The notes beneath the pieces are model-generated. The model saw nothing but the letters and a program-made list of their open reading frames with translations, was not told the DNA's origin and searched no databases. A stretch of 11,092 nt of DNA from Sulfuricella sp. GTDB taxonomy: Bacteria > Pseudomonadota > Gammaproteobacteria > Burkholderiales > Sulfuricellaceae. Location: NCBI GenBank assembly GCA_019911785.1, contig JAIOJM010000343.1, positions 1 to 11,092 of the forward strand, in the 5' to 3' direction. Of the stretch, positions 1 to 5,442 are shown in pieces. Position 1 is the stretch's first letter. Every line of letters begins with the position of its first letter. A program made the translations under genes and the position numbers.

Positions 1-89
1 ATGCCTGACACCCCAAAACCTTCACTTGCGAAAGGAGGAAAAAACACTCATTCTTGACCCCGTTCGAGACCCCGATTCGGGTGTGTCCA

Positions 90-125
90 GGTGGCGCCAT
101 TAGGCCGATCTTGGGTGGCGCCATT
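90..125. repeat. 12-bp direct repeat pair, possible IS terminus
   Basis: The 12-mer GGTGGCGCCATT occurs at 90-101 and again at 114-125, a 24-nt period, and each copy contains the palindrome TGGCGCCA. The stretch lies between TGTC (about 84) and GTGACA (about 137-142), and the group II intron remnant follows. Multiple short terminal repeats of this sort are known from IS21-family ends, so this could be the right end of such an element. No transposase is visible: the two reading frames open at the window edge close at positions 57 and 103 with nothing recognisable in them. The assignment is a guess; the repeat itself is seen directly. Confidence 0.35.
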
Positions 126-210
126 GGGGTGATCCGTGACAGGGGCTGTTCACCATGACAGAAGCCCGAATGCTGGCGAGCCAATCCCGATGAGGAAACC
201 ACTGACTGGA

Positions 211-281
211 GAGCCGTGTGCGGGAGAACCGCACGCACGGTTCGGAGGGAGGGGAGGGCGAGAGCCTTTCTCTACCCCTAT
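211..281 (+). ncRNA. Group II intron 3' end (domains V and VI), remnant
   Basis: Positions 211-243 match a bacterial group II intron domain V. They start GAGCCGTGTGCGG, pass a short GAGA-type loop, and return with CCGCACGCACGGTTC, giving the expected 33-34 nt hairpin with the catalytic AGC triad near its base. A purine-rich linker and a domain VI-like hairpin (about 250-281) follow, ending in an AT dinucleotide at 280-281 that fits the usual AY 3' splice boundary. The exon would begin at 282, only 11 nt from the hsdM stop on the opposite strand. No intron-encoded reverse transcriptase or 5' domains are seen; upstream sequence from about 143 to 210 may be the tail of domain IV. The intron appears truncated from the left, perhaps by the element whose repeats lie at 90-125. 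Confidence 0.75.
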
Positions 282-292
282 CGGAATTTGAT

Positions 293-1789
293 TTATTCAG
301 CGCCTCCTTCAGCCCCGCCGAGGTCATTGGCAATCTCCCGGAACTGTTCCAGCGCCGCCTCCAGGTCTTCGACAATCTCCGCGGCGATCACCTCCGGCGC
401 AGGCAGGTTGTCGGAATCCGACAGCGATTCGTCCCTGAGCCAGAAAATATCCAGGCTGGCCTTGTCGCGGTTGGCGAGCTCCTCGTAGTCATAAACGCGC
501 CAGCGGCCGTCCGGGTTTTCTTCTGACCAGGTGGCGTTCCGGTGGTGCCGATTCTCCGGGTTGTAGCACTTCACAAACTCATCCAGATCCCCCCGCTTCA
601 GTGGATTGGTCTTGAGCGTAAAGTGGATGTTGGTGCGCAGGTCGTAGATCCACAGCTTCCGGGTCCACGGGGTTTCTGAAGCGGGCTTCTTGTCGAAGAA
701 CACCACATTCGCCTTCACACCCTGGGCGTAGAACAGGCCGGTGGGCAGGCGAAGCAGGGTATGGACGTCGCACTCGTGCAGCAGCTTGCGGCGGATGGTT
801 TCACCCGCACCACCCTCGAACAACACGTTGTCCGGCACTACCAGGGCGGCGCGGCCGTTCTGCCTGAGCAGGGTTTTCACGTGCTGGACGAAGTTGAGCT
901 GCTTGTTCGAGGTGGTGGCCCAGAAGTCGTCGCGCTCGACGATGTCGCGCTCCTTGCTGACCTTGCCTTCCTCGCCGACGATGGTCGTGCTGCTCTTCTT
1001 GCCGAAGGGCGGGTTGGTCAGCACCAGGTCGAAGCGATCGCCGGGGTCGGCGGCGAGAGAATCAGACACCGCAATCGGCTCGAACTCCTGGCTGCCGATG
1101 CCGTGCAGCAGCATGTTCATGGCACACAGCCGGGCGGTGGCCTGCACCAGCTCCCAGCCCTTGAAGCTTTCCCCTCGGAGTTTCTTCTTCTCCGCCGAAG
1201 TCATGTTGGGATAGTGCTTCACCACATAGTCGTGGGCCGCCAGCAGAAAGCCTCCGGTGCCGCAGGCCGGGTCGCAGATGGTCTCACCAGGCTTGGGCGC
1301 CATGGCATCCACAATCGCCTGGATCAGCGGGCGCGGCGTGAAATACTGGCCAGCGCCGGACTTGGTATCCTGGGCATTCTTCTCCAGCAGGCCCTCGTAG
1401 GCGTCGCCCTTCACGTCGGCGCTCATCGACACCCAGGTTTCCTTGTCGATCAGGTCCACGATCAGCCGCCGCAGCTTGGCCGGGTCCTGAAACTTGTTCT
1501 GGGACTTGTTGAAGATCAGCCCGAGCAAGCTCTTCTGGCTGCCCAGTTGTTCCAGCGTGTGGCGATAGTGGTCGAACAGCTCGTCGCCGTCCTTCTTCAC
1601 CAGGCTGGTCCAGTCATAGCCGGCGGGCACCGGGCTGGGCTGGTTGTAGGGCGGCCTGCTGCGCTCGTCGGCCATCTTGAGGAACAGCAAGTAGGTGAGC
1701 TGCTCGACATAGTCGCCGTAGCTCATGCCGTCGTCGCGCAGGACGTTGCAGTAGTTCCAGAGTTTCTGGACGATCGCCGGGGAGTTCAT
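293..1789 (-). CDS. hsdM: Type I R-M DNA methyltransferase subunit HsdM
   Basis: This is the N6-adenine methyltransferase subunit of a type I restriction-modification complex; with HsdS it forms the M2S modification enzyme. The 498-residue product has the family's N-terminal helical domain (about 1-130) and then the catalytic Rossmann domain. The AdoMet-binding motif I DPACGTGGF is at about 173-181 and the catalytic motif IV NPPFG at about 259-263; both are intact. The length fits the family, especially the type IB group. The start is the ATG at 1789; a strong AAGGAG ribosome site lies just upstream and overlaps the last codons of hepT, so translation is probably coupled to hepT. It is the only core R-M gene here with no visible damage. 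It lies far from hsdS and hsdR because accessory blocks separate them. Confidence 0.95.
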   Translation of the reverse strand: MNSPAIVQKLWNYCNVLRDDGMSYGDYVEQLTYLLFLKMADERSRPPYNQPSPVPAGYDWTSLVKKDGDELFDHYRHTLEQLGSQKSLLGLIFNKSQNKFQDPAKLRRLIVDLIDKETWVSMSADVKGDAYEGLLEKNAQDTKSGAGQYFTPRPLIQAIVDAMAPKPGETICDPACGTGGFLLAAHDYVVKHYPNMTSAEKKKLRGESFKGWELVQATARLCAMNMLLHGIGSQEFEPIAVSDSLAADPGDRFDLVLTNPPFGKKSSTTIVGEEGKVSKERDIVERDDFWATTSNKQLNFVQHVKTLLRQNGRAALVVPDNVLFEGGAGETIRRKLLHECDVHTLLRLPTGLFYAQGVKANVVFFDKKPASETPWTRKLWIYDLRTNIHFTLKTNPLKRGDLDEFVKCYNPENRHHRNATWSEENPDGRWRVYDYEELANRDKASLDIFWLRDESLSDSDNLPAPEVIAAEIVEDLEAALEQFREIANDLGGAEGGAE

Positions 1790-1792
1790 CGC

Positions 1793-2143
1793 TTACTCCT
1801 TGACTGGCGGAAGAAGTTGCCTCAGCGTTTCGATCAATTCAGGCAAGTCGTCCTTGGCTGTGCGGTAAAGGCGCACATGGTCGATCCGGCCATATTCATG
1901 GGCCAGGATATTGCGCTGCCCTATGATTTGGCGCCATGGAATCTCGGGGTGGGCTTTCTGGAAGGGTGTGCTCACCCGTCGCGCTGCCTCGCCGATGATC
2001 TCCATGGCCCGTTCCAGAGCGAGTTTGCGCACTTCGTCTCCGGAAAACGCCTCCGGTTGAAGGCCTGCCACGACTTCGCGGGCTCGCTCTGACGCGTCGA
2101 GCATGTCCCATAGATAGGCTGGATCGCGGTCATCACTCGGCAT
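1793..2143 (-). CDS. hepT: HEPN-domain toxin, HepT-like (DUF86)
   Basis: This 116-residue protein belongs to the HepT/DUF86 HEPN family, RNases that act as toxins paired with MNT nucleotidyltransferases. The diagnostic RX4HXY motif is present as RNILAHEY at about residues 77-84. In characterised MntA-HepT pairs the tyrosine of this motif is the residue that the antitoxin AMPylates to silence the toxin. Length and all-helical character fit the family. The start overlaps the end of mntA by 11 nt, and the stop is 3 nt before the hsdM start. The hsdM ribosome site AAGGAG straddles the hepT stop, so any change at the end of this gene would affect hsdM translation. No damage is visible. Confidence 0.92.
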   Translation of the reverse strand: MPSDDRDPAYLWDMLDASERAREVVAGLQPEAFSGDEVRKLALERAMEIIGEAARRVSTPFQKAHPEIPWRQIIGQRNILAHEYGRIDHVRLYRTAKDDLPELIETLRQLLPPVKE

Positions 2144-2438
2144 AGACGCGCTCCAGTTCTTTCAGGATTGCCTGTCTCCGGTAGGGATTGCGAAGGATTT
2201 CTGATGTTGCAATGTCCACTGGGCGGTCGAAGATTCGCTGTAACTCGTCTCGCATGTCCACCAGTTCGAACAAGCCGGATGTCGCTCCTTCTGCGAACTC
2301 GATCAGCACATCCACATCGCTGTCTGGCCTAAAATCCTCGCGTGTCGCCGAGCCAAAAAGCGAGAGCGCGCGGACGTGATGCCGGCGGCAGAACTCTGCC
2401 ACTTCTGATTTTGAAACTTTCAGAGCGGGATTGATCAT
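2133..2438 (-). CDS. mntA: MNT-domain nucleotidyltransferase antitoxin, MntA-like
   Basis: This is a minimal nucleotidyltransferase of the MntA family, the antitoxin that transfers AMP from ATP onto the HepT tyrosine. The catalytic signature GSX10DXD is intact: LFGSATREDF followed by RPDSDVDVLIEF (about residues 31-52). I place the start at the ATG at 2438, giving 101 residues, because GGAG lies about 9 nt upstream. A TTG at 2453 in frame would add five residues and remains possible. The gene follows a diverged hsdM fragment, so its upstream border is a recombination joint. It overlaps hepT by 11 nt, as expected for a co-translated antitoxin-toxin pair. No DNA-binding domain is visible. Confidence 0.9.
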   Translation of the reverse strand: MINPALKVSKSEVAEFCRRHHVRALSLFGSATREDFRPDSDVDVLIEFAEGATSGLFELVDMRDELQRIFDRPVDIATSEILRNPYRRQAILKELERVYAE

Positions 2439-2477
2439 TCCATTGGTCTCCAAGCTGTCCCTGCATTGTAACGCACT

Positions 2478-2688
2478 CGCCGCAGCTTGGCCGGGTCCTG
2501 GAACTTGTTCTGGGATTTGTTGAAAATCAGGCTGAGCAAACCTTTTGGGCTACCCAACTTCTCCAACGTATGACGATAGTGGTCGAATAATTCATCGCCA
2601 TCCTTCTTCACCAGGCTAGGCCAGTCATAGCCGGCAAGTACCGGGCTGGGCTGGTTATAGGGTGGCCTGCTGCGCTCGTCGGCCATCT
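2478..2688 (-). pseudogene. hsdM internal fragment, second diverged copy
   Basis: About 211 nt repeat positions 1467-1678 of the complete hsdM in the same orientation. They encode the segment from MADERSRPPY to QDPAKLRR, about residues 39-108 of HsdM. By hand count about 28 bases differ (roughly 13%) but only about six of 70 residues, so most changes are silent. There is no start region, AdoMet motif or catalytic domain. The fragment is fused in frame to unrelated sequence on both sides, so the open frame 2857 to 2435 is a chimera and not a real gene. The pattern suggests it diverged as part of a working hsdM allele and was stranded here by recombination when the mntA-hepT block joined hsdM. 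Confidence 0.9.
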
Positions 2689-2696
2689 CTCCCAAT

Positions 2697-2733
2697 TTCC
2701 CCCTCTCCCTCTGGGAGAGGGCTGGGGTGAGGG
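2697..2733. repeat. Small palindromic repeat, CCCTCTCC/GGAGAGGG family
   Basis: A perfect 9-bp stem CCCTCTCCC (2701-2709) and GGGAGAGGG (2713-2721) with a 3-nt loop is followed by GCTGGGGTGAGGG. The same family occurs at 8797-8833 and 10427-10462 inside hsdR. This is a familiar dispersed proteobacterial intergenic repeat. Here it lies between the broken membrane-protein gene and the hsdM fragment, and so marks the recombination joint. Confidence 0.85.
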
Positions 2734-2742
2734 CAAGCTGCT

Positions 2743-2772
2743 CAGAGCCTGCCCTGAGCGAAGTCGAAGGGT
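2743..2772. repeat. Dispersed repeat related to GAGCGAAGTCGAAGGG
   Basis: The stretch CAGAGCCTGCCCTGAGCG continuing into AAGTCGAAGGGT matches a dispersed repeat common in environmental proteobacteria. It often yields spurious peptides such as STSLRAGS or DFAQGR, and both appear in the frames here. It interrupts the short hydrophobic gene that starts at 2857. Recognition is from memory of the repeat, without a database search. Confidence 0.7.
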
Positions 2773-2857
2773 ATGCGTAAATACCGAAAGGGATTAGCGC
2801 CATGAGCATTTCTGGTGACACAACGACTAAGCGCACTGCGTCGATGAGGCGATTCAT
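2771..2857 (-). pseudogene. Start of a truncated small membrane protein gene
   Basis: The reading frame opens with an ATG at 2857 that overlaps the stop of the upstream 299-codon gene as ATGA, the usual sign of a translationally coupled partner. About 29 residues follow: MNRLIDAVRLVVV, then a hydrophobic run around EMLMALIPFGIYAYP that could be a membrane segment. The frame then runs into two dispersed repeats and the hsdM fragment, so the original gene is lost from here on. I infer that the 299-codon gene once had a small membrane-associated partner. Its family cannot be told from 29 residues. Confidence 0.5.
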
Positions 2858-3753
2858 GGGTGTTCCAGACCACGTTCTTCACTGATCTGCTGGAAGACAG
2901 CGAACGCGCGCTCAAATAGAACTTCGGGTTCCGGGTCAGTATCAAGCAAGAAACTCTTCTGGTTTTCGCTCGTGCGGATCACGACTTCCTGATCTCCTTC
3001 CCTACCTCTGACCCTTGCACGTCCGTAGCCATCCGCGGCCATCAATAGGGCCGCATCCCCAACGCCATCAAGCAGCGGCTCCATCATCTCCAACACTCGG
3101 CTACTGGTTATCTCTGCACGCAAGACTGCCTCCGCTATCTCCTTCACACGGGTATCGATGCCACTGTCCGCCTGTTCCTTGATCTGGATTTCAGTCAGTC
3201 TACGCTTGCGTAGATAGTCACTAAGTGACTTCCAACATGGGGCAAAGAGCGGGTTAGGCGGGGATACTGCCGCCTGCAATTCGGTGATTCGATCCAGCTT
3301 AGACAGCCTCATCACGAAGGTTCTCAGGTCCGTAACCGGATCAATATCACAACCGGCGAGAAGGAATTTGTACTCAACCAGTTCTTTGAAAACCCGCTCA
3401 AACTGTTCACGTGGAAGTGCATTCCAAATATGGCGATATGCCAATCCACTGTAGTCCGGCAAGTATACAAATGCGCTGGAGGCATCTATAAGGTTTCGTA
3501 CCTCGGCTTCTGCAGACGCATGTTCATCTTCCCGGACAACACCAACTGCCCCCTGCTGCCTGTACTTCGCGAGCCGCGCGTAAAACCCTTTCTCCTGCCC
3601 TTGTGCACCGAAAGCACGAAAATCTGTAAAGCTATATCGTGTGCCACGAAACTCAATAGTCACCGGCTCGCGCATTGCTTCGACTATCTTTTCCTTCGTC
3701 AACTCGCCGCGCTTCAATACGCGGGCCAAATAGAAGCGAGACTGTCGTGCCAT
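2854..3753 (-). CDS. Unrecognised 299-aa protein in R-M locus
   Basis: I do not recognise this protein. The start is well supported by AAGGAG five nt before the ATG at 3753. The N-terminus (about 1-50) is rich in strand-forming residues and includes VTIEFRGTRYSFTDFRAF. A mixed region follows with FVYLPDYSGLAYRHIW at about 95-110, and then a long charged helical C-terminal half. There is no signal peptide, membrane segment or obvious nuclease motif. The general plan is faintly like DUF4747-type proteins of mobile elements, but the resemblance is too weak to use. The stop overlaps the ATG of a truncated hydrophobic gene, suggesting a former two-gene unit. Placement between hsdS and hsdM in a locus rich in toxin-antitoxin genes makes an accessory defence role possible; that is inference. 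GC content looks slightly lower than in the hsd genes, consistent with transfer. Confidence 0.7.
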   Translation of the reverse strand: MARQSRFYLARVLKRGELTKEKIVEAMREPVTIEFRGTRYSFTDFRAFGAQGQEKGFYARLAKYRQQGAVGVVREDEHASAEAEVRNLIDASSAFVYLPDYSGLAYRHIWNALPREQFERVFKELVEYKFLLAGCDIDPVTDLRTFVMRLSKLDRITELQAAVSPPNPLFAPCWKSLSDYLRKRRLTEIQIKEQADSGIDTRVKEIAEAVLRAEITSSRVLEMMEPLLDGVGDAALLMAADGYGRARVRGREGDQEVVIRTSENQKSFLLDTDPEPEVLFERAFAVFQQISEERGLEHP

Positions 3754-3823
3754 TTCTACTCCTTATATTTATCAGTACGAAATGCGCGGGCTAGTACAGA
3801 GCCACGTAGAACTATCCCCCCGC

Positions 3824-3846
3824 GTCAGAATAGTTGTCGCCCCGAT
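3824..3846 (+). repeat. IS left terminal inverted repeat
   Basis: This end pairs with 5442-5464 with 19 of 23 positions matching; the longest shared run is ATAGTTGTCGCC. It lies 35 nt before the orfA start. Confidence 0.85.
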
Positions 3847-3880
3847 ATAATCTTGAACTTGGGGGCGATAAGGATGAAAG

Positions 3881-4354
3881 ATGGCTCGGTACGGAGAAGC
3901 ATTCAGGAACAGAGTGGTGGCGCGGTTGTTGCCACCGGAGAGCGCCAATGTGGGCGCGGTGGCGAAAGAGATTGGAGTGTCGGTGCAGACATTGGAAAGA
4001 TGGCGTGAGGAGGCGCAATCCAGGCCCGCCCGAGGGCGGGCCTGGACTGCGAGCGCCCGACTCGAAGCGGTGATCACCACGGCGGCGATGGATGAAGCCG
4101 GCAAAAGCGCGTGGTGCCGCGAGCACGGCGTATATCCGGTGGAATTGGACAAGTGGCGGTTGAATGCCATGACGGCGCTGGCAGAGCCCGAGGAGGCCCG
4201 CGCGAGTCCGCAATCCACGCGGCAAGACAAGAAGCGTATCAAGGAACTCGAGCGCGAGCTGCTGCGCAAAGACCGGGCCTTGGCCGAGACAGCCGCGCTG
4301 CTCGTGCTGTCAAAAAAAGTCACGGCGATCTTCAACAAGGGAGAGGCCGAATGA
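3881..4354 (+). CDS. IS3-family transposase OrfA
   Basis: OrfA is 157 residues and would supply DNA binding to the transposase. An N-terminal helix-turn-helix is visible (NVGAVAKEIGVSVQTLERWRE, about residues 23-43), with a second HTH-like region around SAWCREHGVYPVELDKW. A charged helix about 115-140 with leucines at intervals (IKELERELLRKDRALAETAALL) fits the leucine zipper of IS3 OrfA proteins. AAGGA lies about 6 nt upstream of the ATG. It is longer than the roughly 100-residue OrfA of many IS3 elements. Its stop overlaps the orfB ATG as ATGA, and a -1 shift on the A7G run would give the OrfAB fusion. Confidence 0.9.
   Translation: MARYGEAFRNRVVARLLPPESANVGAVAKEIGVSVQTLERWREEAQSRPARGRAWTASARLEAVITTAAMDEAGKSAWCREHGVYPVELDKWRLNAMTALAEPEEARASPQSTRQDKKRIKELERELLRKDRALAETAALLVLSKKVTAIFNKGEAE
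4020..4045. repeat. Perfect 12-bp hairpin inside IS orfA
   Basis: CCAGGCCCGCCC (4020-4031) is followed by GA and its exact reverse complement at 4034-4045. The stem is very GC-rich and lies within codons for SRPARGRAW in OrfA. No T-tract follows, so it is not a standard intrinsic terminator. It could hinder read-through or ribosomes, or simply be a small repeat inserted in frame. Confidence 0.85.
4312..4319 (+). promoter_or_regulatory. Slippery A7G, -1 programmed frameshift site
   Basis: In the orfA frame the codons read TCA AAA AAA GTC. A one-base backward slip on this A run leads into the orfB frame (...VKKSHGDLQQGRGRMIGLED). This A-rich motif near the end of orfA is the standard site at which IS3-family elements produce the OrfAB transposase. 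The frame arithmetic was checked here; frameshifting itself is inferred. Confidence 0.8.
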
Positions 4355-5442
4355 TCGGCCTCGAAGATCGCCAAGCGTTGGCCCGAGACATCGATGTGGC
4401 GCATACCGCCGGCGCGCGGCTCAAGCCTGCCTGCGAGACGGCCGGCATCGATTTGCGCACCCTCCAGCGCTGGCAGGCCGCCGATGGCCTCGTCAGCGGT
4501 GATGGGCGGCCGCAGGCTGTGCGCCCGGTGCCGGGCCATGCCCTGAGCGAGGCCGAGCGTGCGCACCTGCTTGCCGTGGCCAATGAGCCGCGCTTTGCTG
4601 CCGTGCCCCCGGCGCGCATTGTGCCCATGCTCGCCGACGAGGGCGTCTACCTCGCCAGCGAATCCACCTTCAGCCGCGTGCTGAAGGCCCACGGGCAAAC
4701 CGCCCACCGCGGGCGCGCCAAGGCGCCCAAGGCGGTCAGGCCGCCCACCACGCACATCGCCACCGAACCGCGTCAGGTGTGGTGCTGGGACATGACGTAT
4801 CTGCCCGCACAGGTGATGGGGCGCTGGTTCCATCTTTATCTCATCCTGGACCTGTACAGCCGCAAGATCGTGGGCTGGGAAGTCCATGACGCCGATCATG
4901 CCGACCATGCCGCACACCTGGTGCGCCGCACCGCGCTGGCCGAGGGGATTGCCGCGATGGGCACCAAACCCGTGCTGCACGGCGACAACGGCTCTACGCT
5001 CAAGGCCACAACGGTGCTGGCGATGCTCAACTGGCTGGGCGTCAAACCCTCTTACTCCCGACCTCGCGTGAGCGACGACAACGCCTATGCCGAGTCGCTG
5101 TTTCGTACCGCCAAGTACCGGCCCGAGTTTCCCGCCAAGGGCTTTGCCGACCTCGACCAGGCTCGCACCTGGGCCGCTGGCTTCGTCCATTGGTACAACG
5201 TCGATCACCGTCACAGCGGCATTCGTTACGTCAGCCCAGCTCAACGCCACGCCGGCGACGATCATGCGATTCTGGCTGCACGCCATGACGTGTACCTCAG
5301 GGCGCACGAACTCAATCCGGCGCGCTGGTCGGGCAACACGCGAAATTGGGCGCCCATCGGCGCCGTAACCCTCAACCCCGAACGCGACTCCATCATAAAG
5401 ACGCATTTGGCTGGTAACGATATTCAGCCGTTGGCTGCATGA
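4351..5442 (+). CDS. IS3-family transposase OrfB, DDE integrase domain
   Basis: OrfB is 363 residues from the ATG overlapping the orfA stop. It is the catalytic half of the transposase. The DDE triad is visible as D147 in CWDMTYLP, D212 in LHGDNGS and E248 in NAYAESLFRTAKYRPEFP, with 35 residues between the second D and the E as expected for retroviral-type integrases. The N-terminal HTH_21-like region (about 60-115) precedes it. HSGIRYVSPAQRH is the typical C-terminal signature of the family. The stop lies inside the right inverted repeat. Nothing appears broken, so the element may be active. Confidence 0.93.
   Translation: MIGLEDRQALARDIDVAHTAGARLKPACETAGIDLRTLQRWQAADGLVSGDGRPQAVRPVPGHALSEAERAHLLAVANEPRFAAVPPARIVPMLADEGVYLASESTFSRVLKAHGQTAHRGRAKAPKAVRPPTTHIATEPRQVWCWDMTYLPAQVMGRWFHLYLILDLYSRKIVGWEVHDADHADHAAHLVRRTALAEGIAAMGTKPVLHGDNGSTLKATTVLAMLNWLGVKPSYSRPRVSDDNAYAESLFRTAKYRPEFPAKGFADLDQARTWAAGFVHWYNVDHRHSGIRYVSPAQRHAGDDHAILAARHDVYLRAHELNPARWSGNTRNWAPIGAVTLNPERDSIIKTHLAGNDIQPLAA

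Noticed and set aside
761..2092. 443-codon plus-strand open frame
   Set aside because: It is the antisense shadow of hsdM and hepT, whose minus-strand products carry clear motifs; the shadow has repetitive VEEL/AVV-type composition and no recognisable domain.
2435..2857. 140-codon frame as a real protein
   Set aside because: It joins a gene start, two dispersed repeats and an internal hsdM piece; a chimera from rearrangement, listed here by its parts.
4020..4045. Intrinsic terminator
   Set aside because: There is a strong stem but no following T-run, and it lies inside orfA.
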